A DNA stretch of 64,000 nt from Alkalihalobacillus sp. BA299. Lineage in GTDB: Bacteria; Bacillota; Bacilli; Bacillales; Bacillaceae_F. The stretch spans positions 1 through 64,000 of the forward strand of contig NZ_JAFLJM010000020.1 of assembly GCF_017745675.1 (NCBI RefSeq), given 5' to 3'. A program made the position numbers and the translations under genes. The notes below the pieces were generated by a model that ran no database searches, was not told where the DNA came from, and worked only from the letters and a program-made list of their open reading frames with translations. Positions 55,659 to 64,000 of this stretch are shown here, piece by piece (the first letter of the stretch is position 1; every line of letters starts with the position of its first letter).

Positions 55659-56432
55659 CTACCCATGATTTTCACTTTCCGCCTGTTCTTGTTCTTTCAA
55701 CCGCTTCTCTTCAAGACGTTGCGCTTTACGAAACGATATTCTTGAAATAATGATACTAATCTCATACAGTAACAACAATGGTACAGTTACCATTAAATGA
55801 GAAAGTAATTCAGGCGGTGTAATTAAACCCGCGATCACGAGAAGGATAAAGTAAGCAAATTTTCGAAATTTCATTAGAAAGAATGGAGTAACAATTCCTA
55901 ATCGTGTTAAGAACATAATAACAACTGGCATTTGGAACAATACCCCAAACGGAATAGTTAATTGAAAGAGAAATGTAAAATATTCATTAATCCCATACAT
56001 TTCATTAATTCCTAGTTGCCCTGCTAACGTACCGACAAATTGAATGACAAATGGAAACAAGATGAAATACGAAAACGAAATCCCAGCTAGGAATAACAGA
56101 AATGCAATCGGAATATAGGCTAAAGTTACTCTTCTTTCAATTTCATGTAAACCAGGGCTGATAAATGCCCAAAGCTGATATAAAATGACTGGAAAAACGA
56201 GTAAAAATGCACTAAAAAGCGCAAATGTCATATAAACCTTAAGTGGGTCAATCGGCTTAAAGGCATTCATTGGAATGTCTTGAGCAGTCGGTGCACTTTG
56301 AAGAAATGTGATGATCGGCTTGGCTATAAATAATCCAATCACAAAGGCGATAATAAAAAAGACGAATACAATAATTAACCGTCTACGCAACTCGCCGATA
56401 TGATCATACACAGACATGTCTTTCTGTTCCAT
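55659..56432 (-). CDS. tatC: Sec-independent translocase TatC
   Basis: A 257-residue protein with six helices. DHIGELRRRLIIVF at the N-terminus is the TatC motif that receives the twin-arginine signal, and FISPGLHEIERR in the first periplasmic/cytoplasmic loop area and FGVLFQMPVVI are equally conserved. It pairs with TatA upstream (17-base gap). The C-terminus is long and charged (EEKRLKEQEQAESENHG). Same place as tatCy in B. subtilis. Confidence 0.97.
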   Translation of the reverse strand: MEQKDMSVYDHIGELRRRLIIVFVFFIIAFVIGLFIAKPIITFLQSAPTAQDIPMNAFKPIDPLKVYMTFALFSAFLLVFPVILYQLWAFISPGLHEIERRVTLAYIPIAFLLFLAGISFSYFILFPFVIQFVGTLAGQLGINEMYGINEYFTFLFQLTIPFGVLFQMPVVIMFLTRLGIVTPFFLMKFRKFAYFILLVIAGLITPPELLSHLMVTVPLLLLYEISIIISRISFRKAQRLEEKRLKEQEQAESENHG

Positions 56433-56448
56433 GAATTACCCATCCTAA

Positions 56449-56631
56449 CTATTTTTGTTTCTCATTTTTCTTGTTGTTATCTTCGTCTTCATCAGCTAAC
56501 CCTTTTGTAGCATTTTTAAATTCACGTAATGTATTTCCTGCTGCCTTTCCTAGTTCAGGTAATTTTTTCGGTCCAAAGATTAATAACGCTACTAATGCGA
56601 TCAAGATCAAACTTCCTGGTCCTAATGGCAT
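56449..56631 (-). CDS. tatA: Sec-independent translocase TatA
   Basis: A 60-residue protein beginning [20 protein letters not shown], then [19 protein letters not shown], the TatA helix-hinge-amphipathic helix layout, with an acidic/basic tail. AGGAGG lies eight bases before ATG at 56631. It forms the translocation pore with TatC. Confidence 0.95.
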   Translation of the reverse strand: MPLGPGSLILIALVALLIFGPKKLPELGKAAGNTLREFKNATKGLADEDEDNNKKNEKQK

Positions 56632-56700
56632 ATGATCCACCTCCTAGTTAATAACTTTCTATATAATCAAAAATACATCAATTTATAAGCCTATCCCCTA

Positions 56701-57336
56701 TTATAGTGGATAATGCTTTAAAAAATAAATAAGCGCTTGAAGTTCAACTGAAAGATCAATATGGTGAACCCTAACATTATCTGGAACTGTTAATCGTGCT
56801 GGCGTAAAATTGAGAATACCATTTATTCCTACCGATACGAGTCGATCAGCAATTTTTTGAGCTGATTGAGCTGGCACTGTCAGAATAGCAACCGTCACAT
56901 CGGGGTCTAACTGCTCTTCAAGCTTTGATAAATTATAAATCTTAACCCCGCCAATTTCTTTCCCTACCTTTGCTTCATCCACATCAAAAGCCATCTCAAT
57001 TTTTGTATTATTATTTTTAGAAAAATTATAATTTAAGAACGCTGTTCCGAGATTACCAACTCCAATGAGTATAACCTTTGTTAACTCATCTTGATCTAAA
57101 GTTTTACGAAAAAACGACAATAAATAATTAACATTATACCCATACCCTTTTTTACCTAATGCACCAAAGTAAGAAAAATCACGACGAATCGTCGCTGAAT
57201 CTACTTTTACTGCTTCACTTAACTCTGAAGACGAAACACGTTGTTTTCCTGAAGCATTAAGATTCTCTAAGTATCGATAATATAAGGGCAATCGTTTCGC
57301 TGTTGCTTGCGGAATTTTTGGTTGTTCAAATTTCAT
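56701..57336 (-). CDS. rex: Redox-sensing transcriptional repressor Rex
   Basis: A 211-residue repressor. The N-terminal winged helix (about 10-80; [30 protein letters not shown]) is followed by the NADH-binding domain with [10 protein letters not shown] (about 91-100) and a C-terminal helix that swaps between subunits ([14 protein letters not shown]). Rex leaves DNA when the NADH/NAD+ ratio rises. A perfect target site stands before doxX in this window. Confidence 0.97.
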   Translation of the reverse strand: MKFEQPKIPQATAKRLPLYYRYLENLNASGKQRVSSSELSEAVKVDSATIRRDFSYFGALGKKGYGYNVNYLLSFFRKTLDQDELTKVILIGVGNLGTAFLNYNFSKNNNTKIEMAFDVDEAKVGKEIGGVKIYNLSKLEEQLDPDVTVAILTVPAQSAQKIADRLVSVGINGILNFTPARLTVPDNVRVHHIDLSVELQALIYFLKHYPL

Positions 57337-57474
57337 AGATCGCCTCCAAGGTTTTCACCATTCAGGATGTTACATGTCATATTGTACACTATTTTTCTCT
57401 TCATGTAATTGTTTTAAATCACTGTTCATGAAGTTGTTGAATAACGTTTGATAAGGTACACTAAATTTAATTCA

Positions 57475-57642
57475 CTTTTGAACAACCTTTTATTTTTAGT
57501 TCAAAAGGAGGACAAATAGATCCAAGAAGTTCAAGGCGGTGCAACTGCGAGTACCTGAGCGTATGTTTTTAATACGTGAGGAACGGAGCAGCAAACCAAC
57601 GAAGAAATTCGCCGGAGATTTTTCCTGGACTTTTGAACAACC
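57475..57642. repeat. Intergenic repeat element with CTTTTGAACAACC ends
   Basis: CTTTTGAACAACC occurs at 57475-57487 and again at 57630-57642, with the inverse GTTCAAAAGG at 57499-57508. Between them are structured segments (GAGCGTATG-TTTTTAATACGTGAG and GAAATTCGCCGGAGATTTTT). I recall similar units dispersed in other bacilli. It lies just upstream of ydiF and could affect its leader. Confidence 0.6.
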
Positions 57643-57666
57643 CTATCGGTAGGAAGGATTTATCTT

Positions 57667-59571
57667 ATGATCTTATTACAATGTGTCAATTTAACCAAAT
57701 CATTCGGCGCAGAGCCGATCTTAACAAATATAAAGTTTGAAATACAATCTAAACAACGAATTGCCCTTGTCGGACGAAATGGTGCCGGCAAGTCTACGTT
57801 ATTAAAAATCATTGCTGGTCATACGTCATTTGACTCCGGCGAATTGATTATTCCAAAAGGCGTAAAACTCGGTTATCTCGCCCAAGATACTGGATTAGAA
57901 TCGGAGCTTAGCATTTGGGACGAAATGTTAACAGTTTTTGCCGAGCTTCAAAAAAAAGAGCAAACCCTAAGAATGCTTGAGGAGAAAATGGCCGATCCGA
58001 GTCATGAAAATTACGATAAAATTTTACAGGAGTACGATCAGCTCCAAGTTACATTTAAAGATGAAGGTGGATATCAATATGAAGCTGATATCCGTTCGGT
58101 ACTAGCTGGACTGAATTTTGCTAACTTTGACTATTCTACTAAAATTTCTACTCTCAGTGGTGGTCAAAAAACTCGACTCGCTCTCGGTAAACTATTATTA
58201 ACAAAACCAGATTTGCTCATTCTCGATGAACCAACGAACCATCTCGATATTGAAACACTCAGTTGGCTGGAACAATATTTAACTAACTACCCAGGAGCCG
58301 TACTTATCGTTTCCCATGATCGTTACTTCTTAGATAAAGTCGTCGATCATGTTTATGAATTGTCTAGAACAAAATCGACAAAATTTAAAGGAAATTATAG
58401 TGACTATCTTGAAGAAAAGGCGCAACGCTATGAACAAGAGCTAAAACTTTTTGAAAAACAGCAGGAAGAGATCGCTAAATTAGAAGATTTCGTTAGACGT
58501 AATATTGCAAGGGCTTCTACAACAAAAAGAGCGCAAAGTCGAAAAAAAGCACTAGATAAAATGGACCGTCTTGACCGACCTCAAGGCAATGAAAAATCAG
58601 CGAACTTCGCGTTTGGTATCGAAAAACAAACTGGGAACGAAGTATTAAAAGTACAAGCTCTTTCTGGTGGTTATAAAGATCCTTTATTTGAAGACATTAC
58701 ATTTCAACTAAATCGCGGTGAAAGTGTCGCATTAATCGGTCCAAATGGAATTGGAAAATCTACCTTGCTGAAAATTATCACAAAGGAATTACAACCATTA
58801 TCAGGAAATATTTCCTATGGAAGTAACGTAGCTATTGGTTATTATGATCAAGAACAAGCAAAATTAACATCAAATAAGCAAGTTATTCAGGAACTATGGG
58901 ATGAATTTCCACTCATGCAAGAAAAAGAAATTCGAACTGTACTAGGAAACTTTCTTTTTAGTGGCGACGATGTCTTAAAGATTGTCTCAGATTTAAGTGG
59001 CGGGGAAAAAGCACGTCTCGCCTTAGCAAAATTAATGCTGAAAAAAGCCAATTTCCTCATACTCGATGAGCCTACCAACCATCTTGATTTAGATAGTAAA
59101 GAAGTATTGGAATCTGCTCTCATCGATTATCCAGGAACGATTCTTTTCGTTTCGCATGACCGTTATTTCTTAAACCGTATGGCAACTCGCATTATCGAGC
59201 TTTCCCATCAACAAATTACGAATTATCTTGGCGATTACGATTATTATTTGCATAAAAAAGAAGAAGCTCGTCAGTTACAAGAACTCTCTGTAAACGAGCA
59301 AACAAATGATGAAACAGCTAAGAAAGATAAACAAAGCTTCCACATAGATAAAGAAGCGAAACGAAAAGAGCGGCAGAGACAACGACGGATCGAAGAAATT
59401 GAAGTCTCTATTGATCAGATGGAAGCAGAAGTAGCTGAGTGGGAACAAGCGTTATGTGAGCCTTCTGTTTATGAAGACCTCGAAAAGGCAGCAACTCTAC
59501 AGCAACAAATTGATACACATCAAGAAAAGATAGACCAGCTTCTAACGGAATGGGAACAACTTCAGGAATAA
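57667..59571 (+). CDS. ydiF: ABC-F ATPase (YdiF-like)
   Basis: A 634-residue protein with two ABC domains and no membrane part. Walker A motifs are GRNGAGKST (about 36-44) and GPNGIGKST (about 358-366); signatures are LSGGQKTR and LSGGEKAR; Walker B motifs are LLILDEPTNHLD and FLILDEPTNHLD. The interdomain linker (about 240-310, basic, helical; RRNIARASTTKRAQSRKK) and the C-terminal coiled coil (about 555-634) are typical of ABC-F translation factors that act on the ribosomal E site. It corresponds to B. subtilis ydiF beside rex. Confidence 0.95.
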   Translation: MILLQCVNLTKSFGAEPILTNIKFEIQSKQRIALVGRNGAGKSTLLKIIAGHTSFDSGELIIPKGVKLGYLAQDTGLESELSIWDEMLTVFAELQKKEQTLRMLEEKMADPSHENYDKILQEYDQLQVTFKDEGGYQYEADIRSVLAGLNFANFDYSTKISTLSGGQKTRLALGKLLLTKPDLLILDEPTNHLDIETLSWLEQYLTNYPGAVLIVSHDRYFLDKVVDHVYELSRTKSTKFKGNYSDYLEEKAQRYEQELKLFEKQQEEIAKLEDFVRRNIARASTTKRAQSRKKALDKMDRLDRPQGNEKSANFAFGIEKQTGNEVLKVQALSGGYKDPLFEDITFQLNRGESVALIGPNGIGKSTLLKIITKELQPLSGNISYGSNVAIGYYDQEQAKLTSNKQVIQELWDEFPLMQEKEIRTVLGNFLFSGDDVLKIVSDLSGGEKARLALAKLMLKKANFLILDEPTNHLDLDSKEVLESALIDYPGTILFVSHDRYFLNRMATRIIELSHQQITNYLGDYDYYLHKKEEARQLQELSVNEQTNDETAKKDKQSFHIDKEAKRKERQRQRRIEEIEVSIDQMEAEVAEWEQALCEPSVYEDLEKAATLQQQIDTHQEKIDQLLTEWEQLQE

Positions 59572-59576
59572 ATATA

Positions 59577-59608
59577 GTCCTCACCTCATCACTCAGATGA
59601 AGTGGGGA
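59577..59608 (+). terminator. Terminator after ydiF
   Basis: TCCTCACCTCATC and GATGAAGTGGGGA pair with two weak positions, followed by TTATTTG. Confidence 0.65.
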
Positions 59609-59664
59609 TTATTTGTTGAAGAATCCTTAATAGTAGAAAAAGTCCATTTTAGGTAAAGAAAAAG

Positions 59665-61812
59665 TTAAGCATCCACTTCTTTTTCTTCAAGTAACCAAAA
59701 ATAACTTGCCGCTACAATTAAAAACATCGATGTTGCTGCTGCAACGACACCTGAGTCATTTAATAACAATAACGCAACGGAAGCAACGAGCATCGTTTGC
59801 AATATATCTTTTTCACGCTCATTTTTAATCCAATTTTTTTGCCGCCACAATATGATCCCCATTAAAATGTAGGAAGTAACAAATAGCTGTGTCCAGTTGG
59901 AAAACTTAAAAATTTTCCAGTTCATTTGTAGTTTTCTTTTAATTACATCTGTCATATAGGAAACATCACCGCTCAATATTCGTTCAAATGCATAACCAAT
60001 ATGCGTCGGATTTCCAGTCATTTGAAGTAAAAACAGAAGCATAAGCGAAAGAACAGGAATGCCAAAAAGAAGAACCGGCAACCACAATTTCCACTTTTTC
60101 ATAATAAAACTATGCTTTACTGCAATAAACCCCCAGGCAATCGCAGCTGATAAGGTTGCTCCTGCATTTGTGCCAAGAAAACTAGTTCCTAGCATAATAA
60201 TTAAAAAGCCAAATAAGCTGGTTGTTACAATGAAAAACATCTTCTTAGATGCTTTCCAAAAAGGAATTAACATCAGTAATCCAGAGATCATATATACGCC
60301 TGCATACTCATTTCCAATGCCATAATATCTTGCCCCAATGATTGGATCATAACCTAAGTAGGACCTTTGCATTAATGGAGAACCCATCCACAAATCTAAA
60401 GAGATTGCAACGAACTGTATCGCACCTAAAATAACAAGCGGGTACTTCGTATACCTCATCAGAATCCAACCAAATATGATGGATAATAGGGTTAACAGCC
60501 AAAAGTAGTAACCGCTATGTACATACAACAGTACCTTTGATAAAAGAAGATACCAAATCGGTGAACTAACAGCAGCTAATAATAATACTTTTCCGATATG
60601 GATCCAGCGAGGGTTTGCTTTTTTTCGCAACAGCAAAAAGCCTACACCAAGTAACATAATAACGAGTAACGTAATATAACTAGATAATACGACACTTCGA
60701 GTACTATAAATTTTAAACATCCAATTCACATTATTCATGATGTCTTCATATATTTCATTTGGTCGCTCAATAAGGTCGAGCGGAGATCCTGGTAATTCCG
60801 CAGGTGGTCGAATATCGTATGTGGATAAAATGGTTGGTACGATATCCACATTACTAATAATGTACCTTTGCTTGGTCGTTTGTGAATAGAGCTCCATTGG
60901 CTTATCGTGACTCGTATTCCAGAAAAAAAAAGGACTTAATTGCTTCTTCTTTTTGTACGCTTCAGCATGCATCATTGGTGATAGCATCATCACATTTTGA
61001 CTGTCATTATTCACAACCATTTGAATAAAAGTTTCGAGTGAACGAAGTGCTTTTTCATAGTTTTTCACAAATTGATCGTCTGTCATCATGTTTCTCTCAG
61101 TAAATAAACGATGCAAATCTCCCCACTCGACGACAATAAATGATTTTTCACTATCCTTTTCAAACCTAACGATCTCTTCAAGTAAGTGATTTATGTCCAT
61201 TTTTAATCCAGCTGGAGATTTAGTGTTTATTTTCACTACTTCAGTTAACTTCCCTTGAACCGCCCCTTTTTTGTCCACAGCAAACAATGATCCATAACGA
61301 ATTCGTTGATCATGAGTTAAGTCACTAGTACCGAGAACATAGCGTTCAATTCCACCTTGTTTTAACGTTTCTCCTAAGATTCCAATCGGCGCCCGAAAGG
61401 TTGTTTCATTATTTTTTTCAACTAGCTTGTGGAAATAAGGATGAAGTAAACTATTTTGTGGATAACTTCCTGTCCATTGTAAAAGTAGATCTTCTACCTT
61501 TCTTCCGTCAATGATCTCTCCTTGTTCAAACGCATTCCAATGGTCAACGCCGACACCACGTATACCTGAACTTAGTGAAACTGTATTATTTAAGTATGAA
61601 TAACTTCCATCAGGCCGTACATTCAAGGCAGCAAAACCGGCCGTTCTCCACAAATTGCGATCCCCATACTCTAATAGCCACTCAGCCTCCTCAAAAGAGA
61701 AATCAGGAACTACAATAAGAATAAGTGTTTGTGGTTGTTCAAAACCTTTCACATTAGTTGTTAATAACATGGCAACTAATACGCTAATTACGAATATCCA
61801 ACGCTTTTTCAC
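59665..61812 (-). CDS. Large membrane protein with extracytoplasmic alkaline-phosphatase-like domain
   Basis: A 715-residue protein. A signal/anchor helix (about 5-22) leads to an extracellular domain of about 375 residues with blocks resembling the alkaline-phosphatase superfamily (IVVPDFSFEEAEWLL, a Ser/Thr-rich nucleophile area, VVEWGDLHRLF, and NVDIVPTILSTYDI near its end). About ten membrane helices follow (about 395-715). The usual metal-site DH..H triplets are not obvious, so activity is uncertain. A GTG at 61812 follows GGAG; an in-frame TTG at 61827 is less well placed. I cannot name a function; a cell-envelope role is likely. Confidence 0.7.
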   Translation of the reverse strand: MKKRWIFVISVLVAMLLTTNVKGFEQPQTLILIVVPDFSFEEAEWLLEYGDRNLWRTAGFAALNVRPDGSYSYLNNTVSLSSGIRGVGVDHWNAFEQGEIIDGRKVEDLLLQWTGSYPQNSLLHPYFHKLVEKNNETTFRAPIGILGETLKQGGIERYVLGTSDLTHDQRIRYGSLFAVDKKGAVQGKLTEVVKINTKSPAGLKMDINHLLEEIVRFEKDSEKSFIVVEWGDLHRLFTERNMMTDDQFVKNYEKALRSLETFIQMVVNNDSQNVMMLSPMMHAEAYKKKKQLSPFFFWNTSHDKPMELYSQTTKQRYIISNVDIVPTILSTYDIRPPAELPGSPLDLIERPNEIYEDIMNNVNWMFKIYSTRSVVLSSYITLLVIMLLGVGFLLLRKKANPRWIHIGKVLLLAAVSSPIWYLLLSKVLLYVHSGYYFWLLTLLSIIFGWILMRYTKYPLVILGAIQFVAISLDLWMGSPLMQRSYLGYDPIIGARYYGIGNEYAGVYMISGLLMLIPFWKASKKMFFIVTTSLFGFLIIMLGTSFLGTNAGATLSAAIAWGFIAVKHSFIMKKWKLWLPVLLFGIPVLSLMLLFLLQMTGNPTHIGYAFERILSGDVSYMTDVIKRKLQMNWKIFKFSNWTQLFVTSYILMGIILWRQKNWIKNEREKDILQTMLVASVALLLLNDSGVVAAATSMFLIVAASYFWLLEEKEVDA

Positions 61813-61848
61813 ACAGACTCTCCTCAATTTATGAACAAATTTTCTGAC

Positions 61849-62032
61849 ATATCCACACTACCCACAACGTTATACACAGGATAACCATTGATTTTTCCGT
61901 TTTCACAAAAGTTATCAACATTACCCACATGTTTATCCACATAAATTTATAAACACTAAATATCCCTTTAAAATAAGTTATTCACGAACTTATCCACTTT
62001 ATACACATAATTGTGGATAAGTTTTTTCCACA
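61849..62032. promoter_or_regulatory. DnaA-box cluster
   Basis: Perfect TTATNCACA boxes lie at 61870-61878, 61933-61941, 61999-62007 and, inverted, 62012-62020. One-mismatch boxes lie at 61849, 61911, 61921, 61978, 61990 and 62024, so about ten sites stand in 184 bases. From memory, B. subtilis has a DnaA-binding cluster beside gcp (tsaD), the same neighbour as here. It probably titrates DnaA to control replication start. Confidence 0.8.
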
Positions 62033-62035
62033 TTG

Positions 62036-62236
62036 AAAAGCGGAAGGTGGCTGCTTATCGGCGACAAGCGCTGGAGGGCCAGCAATTAAAGTGTCCTGAT
62101 TTTTGGACACGTTTGTTGGACCGTAGCGACCTCCGTATGAGATAAAGGAAACACGCCGAGTGCTAACGAGGCGATGTTGACTTATCGTCAGGAGGAGAGC
62201 AAAGTCCACTAGATGCTGGGCGCTAAAGCTAGACAT
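62036..62236. repeat. Mosaic intergenic repeat, copy 3
   Basis: Contains CTTATCGGCGACAAGCGCTG, a GTGTCC ... GGACAC hairpin, GATAAAGGAAACACGCCGAG and AAGTCCACTAGATGCTGGGC, in the same order as copy 1 read in reverse. It directly adjoins the DnaA-box cluster. Confidence 0.8.
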
Positions 62237-62268
62237 CTTCGAAATTTATATTTTCTTATTCTATAAAA

Positions 62269-62307
62269 AAATCCCTTCTTTCAGCATAGACTGAAGAGAC
62301 GGGATTT
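62269..62307 (-). terminator. Terminator after tsaD
   Basis: AAATCCC (62269-62275) pairs with GGGATTT (62301-62307), extended by TTCTTTCAG with CTGAAGAG. Leftward it continues in TTTTTTATAG. Confidence 0.85.
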
Positions 62308-62313
62308 AAACTT

Positions 62314-63330
62314 CTATTCATCGTTATCTAACTCAAGTCCAGGATTTGCATTTAAAGCCCAATTTGCAAATCGTTCTTTTTTCAACATAATACTAGCAGC
62401 CGCACCAATCATCGCCGCATTGTCTGTACATAGTGAGAGCGGTGGAATAATTAAATCGATCTCAACCTGTTCAAACTCCTGTTCTAATCGCTTACGCAGC
62501 CCACGATTAGCCGCAACCCCGCCAGCAAGTAAAAGTTGCTTTACTTGAAGTTCTTCTGCAGCTCTTTTCGTTTTTGTCACTAATACATCGATCACACTTT
62601 CTTGGAAGCTTGCAGCTAAATTAGCAGGCTCAATTGTTTCACCACGCTGTTTTGCATTATGAAGTGTGTTAATGACCGCTGATTTCAGACCACTAAAACT
62701 AAATTCATAAGATTCAGGATCCAACCATGCTCTTGGTAAATCAATTGTTGCTTTTCCAACATGCGCGAGCTTATCAATATGCGGTCCACCTGGATAAGGC
62801 AAGTTTAACGTTCTTGCCACCTTATCATAGGCTTCCCCAACTGCATCGTCTCTCGTTTCACCAATCACCTTGAAAGAGCCGTGGTCTTTCATATAAACAA
62901 GCTCGGTATGTCCACCCGATACGACTAAGGCAAGCAATGGAAATTCCATTTCTTTTACTAATCGATTTGCATAAATATGACCTGCGATATGGTGAACACC
63001 TATCAAGGGTAGGTCGTGTGCAAATGCAAGTGCTTTTGCTGCATTTACTCCCATTAATAAAGCACCCACTAAGCCTGGTCCTTCTGTGACCGCAATCGCA
63101 TCTAACTGCGAGAAAGTGACATTGGCTTCTTCCATTGCTGCTTCAAATATATACGTCATTTTCTCAACATGATGACGGGATGCAATCTCTGGAACGACTC
63201 CACCAAACCGTTTATGGCTTTCAATTTGCGACGAAACTACGTTTGAAAGGATTTCCGTACCATTTTTTATTACAGCTGCTGACGTTTCATCACAGCTCGT
63301 CTCAATAGCTAAGATTAGTTCATTCTTCAT
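62314..63330 (-). CDS. tsaD: tRNA N6-adenosine threonylcarbamoyltransferase TsaD
   Basis: A 338-residue ASKHA-fold enzyme. [16 protein letters not shown] at the N-terminus, [10 protein letters not shown] (metal His at about 114 and 118), [20 protein letters not shown], and [13 protein letters not shown] are the family blocks. With TsaB and TsaE it transfers the threonylcarbamoyl group to A37 of ANN-reading tRNAs. It overlaps rimI by 11 bases. Confidence 0.98.
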   Translation of the reverse strand: MKNELILAIETSCDETSAAVIKNGTEILSNVVSSQIESHKRFGGVVPEIASRHHVEKMTYIFEAAMEEANVTFSQLDAIAVTEGPGLVGALLMGVNAAKALAFAHDLPLIGVHHIAGHIYANRLVKEMEFPLLALVVSGGHTELVYMKDHGSFKVIGETRDDAVGEAYDKVARTLNLPYPGGPHIDKLAHVGKATIDLPRAWLDPESYEFSFSGLKSAVINTLHNAKQRGETIEPANLAASFQESVIDVLVTKTKRAAEELQVKQLLLAGGVAANRGLRKRLEQEFEQVEIDLIIPPLSLCTDNAAMIGAAASIMLKKERFANWALNANPGLELDNDE

Positions 63331-63778
63331 TTTTTAACACCGCCCACATGACTAATGCATCTTCTAAATTGTCTGTATAGTAATTTTTCCTTATTCCACC
63401 CGGCATAAACCCTAGTTTTTCATATAAGCCTTTCGCTGCTTGATTTGAAACCCGTACTTCTAGTGTGATCTTCAATGCCCCATACATTTTTGCCAGTTCC
63501 ATTACATACAAAAGTAACGTTTCCCCATATTTGTTTCCCCGATATTGTGAAAGTATAGCAATATTCGTAATATGAGCTTCATCCATGACAAGCCATACGC
63601 CACAATATCCGATGATCTCCCCTTCCAATTCCATCACGACATAATGAGCAAATTGGTTGCTTGTTAATTCATTATAAAAAGCAGTTCGACTCCACGGAAC
63701 AGTAAAAGCATCTTTTTCTACAATAAGAACCTGATCAAGGTCATCTACTGTCATGAAGCGAATACTCGGCTCTGTCAT
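63320..63778 (-). CDS. rimI: Ribosomal-protein-alanine N-acetyltransferase RimI
   Basis: A 152-residue GNAT protein. [21 protein letters not shown] contains the acetyl-CoA loop (R/QxxGxG/A, here RGNKYG), and [25 protein letters not shown] is the conserved C-terminal part. In E. coli RimI acetylates ribosomal protein S18. Its ATG overlaps the tsaB stop in ATGA, and it sits between tsaB and tsaD as in B. subtilis. Confidence 0.95.
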   Translation of the reverse strand: MTEPSIRFMTVDDLDQVLIVEKDAFTVPWSRTAFYNELTSNQFAHYVVMELEGEIIGYCGVWLVMDEAHITNIAILSQYRGNKYGETLLLYVMELAKMYGALKITLEVRVSNQAAKGLYEKLGFMPGGIRKNYYTDNLEDALVMWAVLKNEE

Positions 63779-64000
63779 GTTGTATCACCTTTATTTTGTG
63801 CTTCTAACCACTTCACTTCAGCTTCAGCAAGTTGCAAATACCGGGGAACCATTTCATGCGTATTGCTCACGGGCTCTTTTTGTAATCCTAGTAGGGCGAG
63901 TTCAGAAGGTCTAGGATTTTGCATTGAAACATATGGAAAAATGGCGCGATCTCCAAGTACGGATCTAATATTTTCTTTATGTAACGCTAAGTCATTACTA
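63775..64000 (-). CDS. tsaB: TsaB, C-terminal part (runs off the window)
   Basis: The last 74 codons are present. They end in MVPRYLQLAEAEVKWLEAQ and a short tail, matching TsaB C-termini. TsaB is the non-catalytic partner that dimerises with TsaD in tRNA threonylcarbamoyladenosine synthesis. The stop shares four bases with the rimI start. The identification is supported by the gene order. Confidence 0.9.
   Translation of the reverse strand, partial: SNDLALHKENIRSVLGDRAIFPYVSMQNPRPSELALLGLQKEPVSNTHEMVPRYLQLAEAEVKWLEAQNKGDTT

Noticed and set aside
55265..55660. S-box (SAM) riboswitch expected before the methionine-salvage pair
   Set aside because: None of the conserved S-box stems is visible; the region is mostly mosaic repeat.

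Overview
The window is low-GC Bacillaceae-type (Firmicutes) chromosome. The evidence is strong AGGAGG-type ribosome sites, GTG and TTG starts, a HrcA/CIRCE-controlled groESL operon, and the gene order tsaB-rimI-tsaD ... ydiF (ABC-F) / rex / tatA-tatC ... ydiK-ydiL / groES-groEL, which is the Bacillus subtilis ydi-groESL neighbourhood. No RNA genes, intact insertion sequences or CRISPR arrays were seen.

Right part (about 41.8-64 kb): conserved core with some insertions. From the right edge leftwards it holds tsaB (partial), rimI, tsaD; a cluster of DnaA boxes beside tsaD; a 715-residue phosphatase-like membrane protein; an ABC-F ATPase; the redox repressor Rex; the Tat translocase TatA-TatC; a methionine-salvage pair (mtnE, mtnU); a DoxX protein with a textbook Rex operator in front; a DHA2 drug exporter; a four-gene metal ABC transporter behind an MntR-like operator; an MFS transporter; YdiK, a CPBP protease and groESL. 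Three copies of a mosaic intergenic repeat and one copy of a second repeat type lie between these genes.

Left part (1 to about 41.78 kb): a stack of decayed genomic islands, all apparently inserted at the 3' end of groEL. Five attachment-like sequences (about 0.93-1.13, 3.54-3.64, 20.68-20.76, 30.30-30.41 and 41.72-41.80 kb) share the AGGGGTTTGAGGGGCA-type stretch; four of them run directly into ACATCATGCCGCCC, the reverse complement of the last groEL codons. In the first copy this join is interrupted by about 120 bp. Remnants of tyrosine-integrase C-termini (or just the hairpin overlapping that end) sit immediately left of each copy. The four intervals carry: (1) a Fic protein and an internally deleted TOTE-type primase-helicase; (2) a sodium/solute symporter, a graveyard of gene fragments (glutamate dehydrogenase, biotin carboxylase, FadF-like protein, symporter), etfBA, and a 5-oxoprolinase cluster pxpABC joined with biotin carboxylase, BCCP, aldolase, NhaC antiporter, dehydrogenase, amino-acid-oxidase-like flavoenzyme and a CdaR regulator; (3) an MFS transporter and a tripartite tricarboxylate transporter (TctCBA) with a dehydrogenase and an RraA-type aldolase under an RpiR regulator; (4) a second TctCBA with an SLC13 carrier, PrpF-like isomerase, PrpB-like lyase and a CitA/CitB-type two-component system.

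The overall picture is one chromosomal site that has repeatedly accepted islands, mostly carrying uptake and breakdown of carboxylic acids. All visible integrase genes are broken, so the islands appear fixed.
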